A stretch of DNA of 7,329 bases from NCBI GenBank assembly GCA_013815535.1, contig JACDGC010000173.1:1-7329 (forward strand), read 5' to 3'. Each line of letters opens with the position of its first letter. Position 1 is the first letter of the stretch. Source of the DNA: Ktedonobacterales bacterium. Lineage in GTDB: Bacteria > Chloroflexota > Ktedonobacteria > Ktedonobacterales > JACDGC01. Shown piece after piece: positions 1 through 5,074 of this stretch. The position numbers and the translations under genes are program-made. Under the pieces are notes generated by a model that saw only the letters and a list, made by a program, of their open reading frames with translations, was not told where the DNA came from and made no database searches.

Positions 1-159
1 GCGCAGTCCATACATCGGCGTGCCTTCCGTTTCCCCCCAAAAGCGTCCGCAGCCCCGACAATGAAAGCGTTTGCGTCCGCCTTTGCTCCCATTGCGAATG
101 ACGTGCGGTTGCTCACACGTGGGATTGGGGCAGTCGGGCACTGCGGGGGTGATGGTCAT
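1..159 (-). CDS. Zinc-ribbon protein, probable N-terminus of an IS1-like transposase (partial)
   Basis: The reading frame starts at ATG 159-157 and runs off the left edge after 53 codons, so only the N-terminus is visible. Two cysteine pairs form a zinc ribbon: C10 and C15 (C-P-N-P-T-C), then C34 and C37 in the pattern R-F-H-C-R-G-C-G-R-F. A zinc ribbon of this form followed by an aromatic residue is typical of the InsA-like N-terminus of IS1-type transposases, where it helps bind the element ends. The start is well supported: GGAG lies 6 bases upstream and an in-frame TGA lies six codons before the ATG. The gene diverges from the AT-rich gene at 253. No catalytic domain or terminal inverted repeat is visible, so it could instead be another zinc-ribbon DNA-binding protein. 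Presence of the coding region is fairly sure; the transposase assignment is an inference. Confidence 0.65.
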   Translation of the reverse strand, partial: MTITPAVPDCPNPTCEQPHVIRNGSKGGRKRFHCRGCGRFWGETEGTPMYGLR

Positions 160-198
160 GAGCCGCTCCGTTTCTGCTCATTCTACCACTTCCCACAA

Positions 199-227
199 GA
201 GTCACTACCGAAAAATTGCTAGATAAT
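199..227 (+). promoter_or_regulatory. Weak candidate promoter for the membrane protein gene at 253
   Basis: GATAAT at 222-227 matches a -10 element at 5 of 6 positions. A poor -35 (GAGTCA, 199-204) lies 17 bases upstream. Transcription would start near 234 and give a leader of about 20 bases. The region is AT-rich, so a chance match is possible. Confidence 0.22.
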
Positions 228-252
228 ATCAAAGAAAGCGAAATGTCATAAA

Positions 253-1134
253 ATGGGCGATCAAAAAGATTCTTTAGTAAAAATCCGCCGCAAAAAGCGA
301 GATGAGTGGGCTAGTCGTATAAATAATTATATTGGCATTATAATAGGTATTATAACTCTACTAGGTTTAAGTATAACTGGCATCGTCTATATTCATACAA
401 ATCTATTACCAAATAGAATAAATGCAACAGTCGTCCCTACAACTAATATTCAACTGACTAGCACAATTGCAATTCAATCCCCTCAGCCAGATAGAACCAT
501 TCCATCTTTACTCCAGAAAAAATTCCAAAATCAACATAATAACGCCCCCACTATAACACTCCCATCAAACGTTACAGGCGGAGATGTAATTATTGTTGCG
601 GCCACACAATATAAAGGTCAGATTACTAGTATTACTGATAACCATAATAATTTTTACTATAGTGTGACCACGCCACAGCACGCCACTGAAAATTCTGATT
701 ACGCTGAACTATACTATGCTAAAAATGTAGTAGGGGGTCCAACTAGTATAACAATTACTTTCTCATTTACAGGTAATCAAATAACGAGTGATAACATCGG
801 AGTATACGAGTTCTCAGGTCTTGATAAAATCGCACCATTAGATAGGGGAGTATCAAATAGTGGATATGGAAATGCACCAGATGGTGGAACTTTTTTTTCA
901 GCGACAGGAACCATGCTATATTTTGCTGCTGGATTAGATGATAATGGAAGTAACAGTGCCCCACTCGCAGGAAATGGGTACGAACTGCAAGATCACCAAG
1001 ACGACTCAACATCTCATGAACGTTTTTATACTGAGGACCGTATTTCAACTCAAGGAAACTCTCAAACGAATTTCTTAATTGATACAAATTCTGACTGGGT
1101 AGTCATCGGTGCATCTTTCAAAGCTGCGGAGTGA
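253..1134 (+). CDS. Membrane-anchored protein with an exported beta-rich domain, function unknown
   Basis: The protein has 293 aa. Residues 1-22 are strongly basic (K-I-R-R-K-K-R). A single hydrophobic segment follows at about 25-48, then a long polar C-terminal region. By the positive-inside rule this is an N-in, C-out protein anchored by one transmembrane helix. Residues about 50-85 form a Thr/Pro/Ile-rich linker. Residues about 86-293 alternate short hydrophobic strands with N/G/D/S turns and end in W-V-V-I-G-A-S-F-K. The motifs G-D-V-I-I-V-A, L-Y-Y-A-K-N-V, Y-E-F-S-G-L-D and F-A-A-G-L-D-D recall a beta-sandwich domain repeated in many bacterial secreted and surface proteins; I cannot name the family securely. 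The start follows a TAA in the overlapping frame and lacks a strong ribosome site. The gene is markedly AT-rich with A/T-ending codons, unlike its neighbours, which suggests foreign origin. A surface or adhesion role is only a guess. Confidence 0.8.
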   Translation: MGDQKDSLVKIRRKKRDEWASRINNYIGIIIGIITLLGLSITGIVYIHTNLLPNRINATVVPTTNIQLTSTIAIQSPQPDRTIPSLLQKKFQNQHNNAPTITLPSNVTGGDVIIVAATQYKGQITSITDNHNNFYYSVTTPQHATENSDYAELYYAKNVVGGPTSITITFSFTGNQITSDNIGVYEFSGLDKIAPLDRGVSNSGYGNAPDGGTFFSATGTMLYFAAGLDDNGSNSAPLAGNGYELQDHQDDSTSHERFYTEDRISTQGNSQTNFLIDTNSDWVVIGASFKAAE

Positions 1135-1311
1135 GCCATTAAGGTAAATCATCTAAAGCCTCTGCGATTCCACTTAATAAACAGGGATAGAATTGACAGC
1201 CACCCTGACAGCCAAGACAAAAAACAATGGCAAACGTAGAGACACAATAGTGCATAGAAAATGGCTTAGATTGCGGCTCCGTGCATGTAGAAAAACAACT
1301 ATGGACAATGC

Positions 1312-1364
1312 GCCAGCGACTTGTAAGCGGGGGGTCATCAGTTCAATCCTGATCACCGGCTCCC
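1312..1364 (+). other. 3' fragment of a tRNA-Thr (TGT anticodon), candidate att site
   Basis: Positions 1337-1353 form a perfect T-arm: ATCAG, loop TTCAATC, CTGAT. They are followed by a 3' acceptor strand CACCGGC (1354-1360), discriminator T and CCC where CCA would be expected. Upstream, CTTGTAA (1319-1325) reads as an anticodon loop with TGT at 1322-1324, the Thr anticodon. The flanking anticodon stem is mispaired as a 7-base loop. No 5' acceptor strand (GCCGGTG) or D-arm occurs at the expected distance near 1289, so this is not a functional tRNA gene. Such 3' tRNA remnants are typical products of tyrosine-recombinase integration, and an integrase gene begins about 210 bases downstream. The gene-free stretch 1135-1508 contains this remnant, the hairpin and the direct repeats listed next; nothing else was recognised there. 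Confidence 0.75.
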
Positions 1365-1386
1365 ATCTTGCAGCAATCCGCTTGTA

Positions 1387-1405
1387 GCCTGGCCTCATGG
1401 CAGGC
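1387..1405. other. Small hairpin downstream of the tRNA remnant
   Basis: GCCTG (1387-1391) pairs with CAGGC (1401-1405). Inner CC/GG pairs enclose a TCAT loop, with one bulged G. No T-run follows, so it is a poor terminator. It might be leftover tRNA flank or part of the recombination site. Confidence 0.35.
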
Positions 1406-1426
1406 ATACAGAGTTCTTTCATAAGT

Positions 1427-1446
1427 CTATTTGGGCGCTATTTGGG
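1427..1446 (+). repeat. Short direct repeat CTATTTGGG, two copies, 11-bp period
   Basis: CTATTTGGG occurs at 1427-1435 and again at 1438-1446. The 11-bp period places both copies on the same helical face. The repeats lie between the tRNA remnant and the integrase, where integrase arm sites or an excisionase or regulator site could lie. Confidence 0.5.
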
Positions 1447-1449
1447 GTC

Positions 1450-1499
1450 GATGACCACCCGCCCAGATGCACGTGTGCGGATGGGATAACCACCCGCCC
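1450..1499 (+). repeat. Direct repeat GAT(G/A)ACCACCCGCCC, two copies, about 36-bp period
   Basis: The 15-base unit at 1450-1464 recurs near 1485-1499 with 14 of 15 matches once aligned on the shared ACCACCCGCCC (1454-1464 and 1489-1499). Between the copies lies GCACGTGTGC (about 1469-1478), which contains the palindrome CACGTG. The position just before the integrase gene fits integrase arm-type binding sites or an operator for integrase expression. The function is inferred only from position. Confidence 0.5.
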
Positions 1500-1545
1500 T
1501 GAAAAACTGTGTACGTCGCTGCCTTGCTTTGGCGAGCGGGTTTTC

Positions 1546-1566
1546 TCCCTTCACCACCAGAAGGGA
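1546..1566 (+). promoter_or_regulatory. Hairpin overlapping the integrase ribosome binding site
   Basis: TCCCTTC (1546-1552) and GAAGGGA (1560-1566) form a perfect 7-bp stem with a 7-base loop, ACCACCA. The right arm contains the purine-rich AAGGGA that serves as the Shine-Dalgarno sequence for ATG 1575. Folding would hide the ribosome site and could limit integrase translation. Confidence 0.5.
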
Positions 1567-1574
1567 AACGTGTT

Positions 1575-2618
1575 ATGCGTTATACTCAGCGTACCCAACC
1601 ACAAAAACCTCCCCGTGCTCGGTCGTCCGCCAAGAAGATGACCATTCAAGATGCCATTGATGCCTATCTGTTGCATCACCAGGCTACCAACAGCCAGCCA
1701 AAGACCCTCGAATGGCATACCCATTGCCTCGGGGCCTTTCGCGCCTTCTGTGATGAGGCTTCGCTCTCACCGATGGAAGATGTCACCACGGAACAAGCGC
1801 AACGATGGGTGATCAGCTTGCAAAAGGCGGTGGTAACTTCACGCGGCAAGCGTTCTGCCCGTACCGTGAACTGGTACTTTCGTTCCTTGCGAGCGTTCTA
1901 CCGCTGGTGTCTGCATCGTGGCTTCATCGAAGAGGATGTCACCGCCTGGCTGGAATTGCCCAAAGTCGAAAAGCCCCTGATCCGTATTCTCGAAGCGGAG
2001 GAGTTCGAGCGCCTCCTGGTGGCATGTTCGGTCGATGACCTCTCGAATCGCAGCACGGGCGCGCACCACGTCGCCCGCAATGAAGCGATCCTGTGGCTGC
2101 TCTATGACACTGGGATCCGCCTGGCGGAACTCAAAACGACGGATTTCGACCGGGCGCGGGGAACCATCATCGTTTATGGCAAGGGGCGCAAAGAACGCAA
2201 GATTGCCTTGGGGCGGAATGCCTTGCAAGTGGTTGGCCGCTACCTCACCTATTGGCGGCAACAATTTCCCTCGGCGAATGAGGTGCAACAGTTCTTTTTG
2301 ACCGAACAGGGAGGCATTACACGCGAAGGCATCAAGATGTTGTTTCGGCGGCTGCGGCTGCGAGGCGGCTTTACTGATCGGCGAGTGCATCCGCATTTGT
2401 TGCGGCACACCTTCGCCGTCCGCTACCTGATGAGTGGTGGTGATGTCTTCTCGCTGCAAGAATTACTGGGGCATGAAGATATGGAAACCATTCGCAATTA
2501 TATGCATTTGGCCGATGCCAATGTGCAAGCCCAAAAGCGCAAATTCAGCCCTGGCGACCAAATACAGCTGACTTCACGCAAGGCGAACCGTACTGGATTC
2601 CGTAAAGCAAAGGAGTAA
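1575..2618 (+). CDS. Tyrosine recombinase/integrase (XerC/XerD-like)
   Basis: The 347-aa protein catalyses site-specific strand exchange through a covalent 3'-phosphotyrosine intermediate. Residues about 22-130 form the SAM-like core-binding domain (T-I-Q-D-A-I-D-A-Y-L onward). Residues about 138-320 form the catalytic domain. All catalytic residues are present: R182 (T-G-I-R-L-A-E-L), K203 (Y-G-K-G-R-K-E-R), H274 and R277 (H-P-H-L-L-R-H), H300 (L-L-G-H-E-D-M) and nucleophile Y309 (R-N-Y-M-H). A basic tail follows. I chose ATG 1575 because AAGGGA lies 8 bases upstream. A GTG at 1509 would add 22 residues that look non-native. It is the likely enzyme for the tRNA-Thr remnant upstream, although a XerC/D-like role in resolving plasmid multimers is also possible. 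The gene looks intact and converges on the minus-strand acyltransferase. Confidence 0.93.
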   Translation: MRYTQRTQPQKPPRARSSAKKMTIQDAIDAYLLHHQATNSQPKTLEWHTHCLGAFRAFCDEASLSPMEDVTTEQAQRWVISLQKAVVTSRGKRSARTVNWYFRSLRAFYRWCLHRGFIEEDVTAWLELPKVEKPLIRILEAEEFERLLVACSVDDLSNRSTGAHHVARNEAILWLLYDTGIRLAELKTTDFDRARGTIIVYGKGRKERKIALGRNALQVVGRYLTYWRQQFPSANEVQQFFLTEQGGITREGIKMLFRRLRLRGGFTDRRVHPHLLRHTFAVRYLMSGGDVFSLQELLGHEDMETIRNYMHLADANVQAQKRKFSPGDQIQLTSRKANRTGFRKAKE

Positions 2619-2625
2619 CGCGTAT

Positions 2626-2657
2626 AAAAAGCCAGCATTGCATATGCAGTGCTGGCT
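2626..2657 (-). terminator. Rho-independent terminator of the acyltransferase transcript
   Basis: On the minus strand AGCCAGCA (2657-2650) pairs perfectly with TGCTGGCT (2637-2630). The inner TGCATATGCA is itself palindromic, giving a long stem. A run of five T follows directly (2630-2626, sharing one base with the stem). It lies 23 bases beyond the acyltransferase stop. On the plus strand the hairpin sits 11 bases after the integrase stop but has no T-run, so it would act weakly at best in that direction. Confidence 0.85.
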
Positions 2658-2679
2658 CACTCAGTAGGGAAGTTGTCAG

Positions 2680-3285
2680 TTAATGACTACTGGCAAGTTC
2701 TTGCGCAAAAAGCGTCAAAGTGCGGTCACAGGTGGGGCAGTAGCCAGTAAGCTGCTCGTCTACGAGTTCGACGCTTTGCAGTTTTTGCCCACACTCACAG
2801 ACATACCCTTGGATCCTCGCCGGGTTGCCATACACCAGCGCATAATCGGGGACAGAGCGTGAGACGACGGAACCTGCGCCGATCATAGCAAAACGGCCAA
2901 TGGTAACACCTGGGACGATCACGGATCTTGCCCCAATGGATGCCCCATAGCCGACGGTGATGGGACTCACGTGCCAATCAGCGGCGCTTTTTAAGTGCCC
3001 ATCTGGGGTGATAGCACGTGGGATGCGATCATTACAAAAGCAGACGTGCGGTCCAATGAAGACACCGCTTTCTATCGTGACGCCATGGTAAATCGAAACA
3101 TTATTCTGGATTTTTACCCGGCTGCCGACGCTGACAGCGAAGTCGATGTACACGTTTTGTCCAATATTGCATTCTGAGCCGATGGTTGCGCCTTCGCGAA
3201 CTTTGCTGTGATTCCAGATCCGTGTATCATCACCAATCGTCGCTTCTGCTGATACCTCAGCTGTCGCATGAATAAATGGAGGCAC
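2680..3285 (-). CDS. Left-handed beta-helix sugar N-acyltransferase (WbpD/WlbB-like)
   Basis: The 201-aa protein probably transfers an acetyl group from acetyl-CoA to an amino group of a nucleotide-linked sugar in surface-glycan synthesis. Hexapeptide repeats cover residues about 5-145 (A-T-I-G-D-D, A-T-I-G-S-E, Y-I-D-F-A-V, V-F-I-G-P-H, V-T-I-G-R-F, A-M-I-G-A-G-S-V-V), the hallmark of the left-handed beta-helix fold. The motifs K-I-Q-N-N-V-S-I-Y, P-D-Y-A-L-V-Y-G-N-P-A-R and C-E-C-G match WbpD/WlbB and FdtC/QdtC acetyltransferases. Four cysteines (C163, C165, C183, C186) form a C-terminal zinc knuckle. GTG 3285-3283 is the preferred start because AAGGGG lies 7 bases upstream. A TTG at 3345 would add 20 residues overlapping the upstream gene. 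The start lies 28 bases after the regulator stop, so the two are probably cotranscribed. No other sugar-pathway gene is visible, so the exact substrate is uncertain. Confidence 0.88.
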   Translation of the reverse strand: MPPFIHATAEVSAEATIGDDTRIWNHSKVREGATIGSECNIGQNVYIDFAVSVGSRVKIQNNVSIYHGVTIESGVFIGPHVCFCNDRIPRAITPDGHLKSAADWHVSPITVGYGASIGARSVIVPGVTIGRFAMIGAGSVVSRSVPDYALVYGNPARIQGYVCECGQKLQSVELVDEQLTGYCPTCDRTLTLFAQELASSH

Positions 3286-3313
3286 TTTCGGACCCCTTTT
3301 TGTTAGTATGCGC

Positions 3314-4453
3314 CTATATCGCAAGCACACCGTGTAAGCGAGCAACGCTTGGTTCTTTGCGCCAACGTGAGTCGCGTAAACTATCGGATATGCTCTCGAT
3401 GAGAGTGATCGTTCGGTTCGATCTCACTGATCGGGCGAGCGTGACGGCTTCTTCCGCTGTCGCCGCGCATTCTTCAATTCGTTCAAGCCCTAAGAATGCT
3501 TCGGCTTTTTGGGCAAGTAACCGTGCTCTGTCACGTATCATCGTTGGATCGTAACCCATCAAGCTCTTATTCAAGAGAGTAATGGCATAGCTGTGTTCTT
3601 TCAATTGCGCGGCTACGATGCCACGATGGGCAGTAATCGACGCGGCATTAAATCGCGCGAGGCTGTATTCAGGAACATCCCCCAGGCTTTCAAGCGCTCT
3701 TTCCGCTAAACCTAAATTTCGCCAGCTTTCCTGGCTATTCCCTGCCATTGAGTGCGCTTCGGCAAGTGCTTGCAAGATGTGGCCTTTGAGATTTGGCAAG
3801 CCTTTGTAGTGAATGCAATTGATGGCTCCCGAAAGGTGCTTAATTGCTTCTCGGGGGTTTCGCTCTTGAATATAGGTCACACCTTCGCGAGCGAGAGCTG
3901 CTGCCAGGAACTCTTCATTTCCTAGTTCTATGGCCGCCTCATGGGCTTTTCTGAAAGCGTAGTGCGCCTGGGGGAATTCCAGTTTATCGCGTGCAATACA
4001 ATTTTGGAGTTGATGGCTCATGGTCAGCAAGGCCAGGGCACGACGATGCAGTGAAGTGGAGTGGAACGAAACCGCAAGATCGGTGACTTCTTCAATCCAA
4101 TGATCAAGACCGTTGGCCGCATGTGCCGTTCCACCAGTAAAATAGATTTCCCATCACATCGCCAGGGCTTCTTCATAGAAGTTGAGACGATCATCTGCAC
4201 TGGCTTTCTGAACTACTTTTGCTATTTCTGCAAGTGGTTCAAGCCCTAATAGTGCAACGGGTATTCCTAACACTCCAGCGATAAAGCGGCGTCGGCTTGT
4301 GTCTTTAATCATTGCCTTCTCTTCCCATCGCTGGACAGTGCGCGGGTGAACCTTTAACGCATGAGCAAGCTCTTCTTGTGTCCAGGCTTTCTTTTCGCGA
4401 TACTCGGCAATTGTCATGCCGTGATGTGTGCCTGCTGATTTTTCCGCGTTCAT
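3314..4453 (-). pseudogene. XRE-type HTH plus TPR regulator interrupted by an in-frame TGA
   Basis: Read through, this gene spans 379 codon positions plus a stop. Residues 13-50 form an XRE-type helix-turn-helix (T-I-A-E-Y-R onward, T-Q-E-E-L-A, R-T-V-Q-R-W-E), followed by S-R-R-R-F-I-A-G-V-L-G-I-P. The rest is alpha-helical with TPR-like repeats (A-H-Y-A-F-R-K-A-H-E-A-A, N-P-R-E-A-I-K-H-L, E-C-A-A-T-A-E-E-A-V). Such HTH-TPR proteins usually repress or activate genes in response to a partner or peptide. A single TGA at 4156-4154, codon 100, splits it. The frame continues without shift as W-E-I-Y-F-T-G-G, so one substitution explains the break. Taken literally there are two frames: a 99-aa HTH peptide (4453-4154) and a TPR fragment starting at TTG 4030 or ATG 4021 and ending at 3314. 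The ATG at 4453 has AAGGAG 6 bases upstream. The HTH piece might still bind DNA alone, and TGA readthrough cannot be excluded. Confidence 0.82.
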
Positions 4454-4486
4454 CACACACTCCTTAGTGTCGTGTTTTTTCGGGAA

Positions 4487-4518
4487 ATGCCGTGGTGCTT
4501 TCGTTGGGGCTACGGCAT
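4487..4518 (-). promoter_or_regulatory. Leader hairpin or operator upstream of the HTH-TPR regulator
   Basis: ATGCCGT (4487-4493) and ACGGCAT (4512-4518) are a perfect inverted repeat. One G-T and one G-C pair extend the stem to 9 bp around a 14-base loop. It lies between the predicted transcription start (near 4555) and the regulator ATG (4453). It could be an RNA structure in the leader or a dyad operator for autoregulation. No T-run follows, so it is not a simple terminator. Confidence 0.4.
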
Positions 4519-4561
4519 ACTGTTCATGCAGGCAAGGATGGGAGTGGTTGTTAGCACTGCC

Positions 4562-4590
4562 AGTATACCATCCGAGCCTGTATCCGACAA
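4562..4590 (-). promoter_or_regulatory. Candidate sigma-70-type promoter for the HTH-TPR regulator
   Basis: On the minus strand TTGTCG (4590-4585, 4 of 6 to consensus) is followed after exactly 17 bases by TATACT (4567-4562, 5 of 6). Transcription would start near 4555 and give a leader of about 100 bases. The same transcript can cover the acyltransferase and end at the terminator at 2657-2626. Confidence 0.5.
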
Positions 4591-4666
4591 TGACTTGTTC
4601 GGTCCTGAAGCGAATAGGGAGACAGCTGCAAGAGCACAGGATGGGATAAGCACAAAAGGAGGACAT

Positions 4667-4957
4667 ATGGCAACGAAGCATCAGATGAAAAACCAGCAGC
4701 GTGCTGAGACTGATGCGCTCTTCTTGGGGGATGGAGTGCGCTCGATTGCTCGCAAAACACTGCCCCCTGGCTACACAGTCGCAGACCTGCGCCAATTTTT
4801 GCGCTTGCTCTATGGCTTATTCGATGAAAAGGAGGCAAAAGTGGTCATCGTAGCCGATCCCTTCGCCGATGGTGAAGGTCGCCGTGTGACCGTGGCCCGG
4901 TTGGCTGATGCGCTCGAAAATTTGATCGCCGCGCATGCTGCAATGCAAAGCGCGTAG
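4667..4957 (+). CDS. Hypothetical protein, 96 aa, first gene of the right-hand operon
   Basis: I do not recognise this protein. ATG 4667 is chosen because AGGAGG lies 4-5 bases upstream. The frame is open back to 4472, but those 65 codons overlap the divergent regulator's leader and look non-native. The protein is soluble, with no membrane segment. Residues 9-14 read N-Q-Q-R-A-E. A hydrophobic helix, D-L-R-Q-F-L-R-L-L-Y-G-L-F, spans about 40-52. A strand-like K-V-V-I-V-A-D-P-F lies at 58-66. A predicted C-terminal helix runs to A-M-Q-S-A. It diverges from the HTH-TPR regulator across about 213 bases, so that regulator may have controlled it. The next gene starts 117 bases downstream. Its codon usage is GC-rich like the following genes, which supports it being a real gene. 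Confidence 0.72.
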   Translation: MATKHQMKNQQRAETDALFLGDGVRSIARKTLPPGYTVADLRQFLRLLYGLFDEKEAKVVIVADPFADGEGRRVTVARLADALENLIAAHAAMQSA

Positions 4958-5043
4958 CAAAGCAAAGCTCTCACACTTACTTGCTACGCGCCTGTCCACC
5001 CGATAACCGTACTGTGCATCAACACACGTGCGGCAACCATTCA

Positions 5044-5064
5044 GACCCTGTATGTCGCAGGGTC
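5044..5064 (+). promoter_or_regulatory. Hairpin directly upstream of the 5075 ribosome binding site
   Basis: GACCCTG (5044-5050) and CAGGGTC (5058-5064) form a perfect 7-bp stem around a 7-base loop, TATGTCG. The Shine-Dalgarno AGGAGG (5065-5070) follows immediately, then ATG 5075. It may tune translation or be an operator dyad. The rest of the 4958-5074 gap shows nothing recognisable. Confidence 0.45.
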
Positions 5065-5074
5065 AGGAGGCTCT

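Noticed and set aside
1193..1387. Plus-strand 64-aa frame across the tRNA remnant
   Set aside because: It has no ribosome site and its C-terminus is the translated tRNA fragment.
1174..1422. Minus-strand 82-aa frame containing W-E-P-V-I-R-I-E-L-M-T
   Set aside because: This is the known spurious translation that arises when a tRNA 3' end is read in reverse; it lies over the tRNA-Thr remnant.
1509..1574. Integrase N-terminal extension from GTG 1509
   Set aside because: It lacks a ribosome site, whereas ATG 1575 has AAGGGA 8 bases upstream, and the extension resembles translated non-coding DNA.
1839..2459. Minus-strand 206-aa frame
   Set aside because: It lies antisense inside the integrase, whose catalytic residues are all in place; it is a shadow of GC-rich codons.
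3286..3345. TTG start giving a 221-aa acyltransferase
   Set aside because: It would overlap the regulator gene and lacks a ribosome site; GTG 3285 has AAGGGG at good spacing and begins at the first beta-helix residues.
4548..4569. TTGTTA and TATACC as a plus-strand promoter for the 4667 gene
   Set aside because: The spacing is only 10 bases, too short for a sigma-70-type promoter.
4472..4666. Upstream extension of the 96-aa gene
   Set aside because: It overlaps the divergent promoter region; ATG 4667 has a near-ideal ribosome site.
4454..4795. Upstream extension of the HTH regulator frame to 4795
   Set aside because: ATG 4453 has a strong AAGGAG and begins just before the HTH; the extension crosses the promoter and runs antisense to the 4667 gene.
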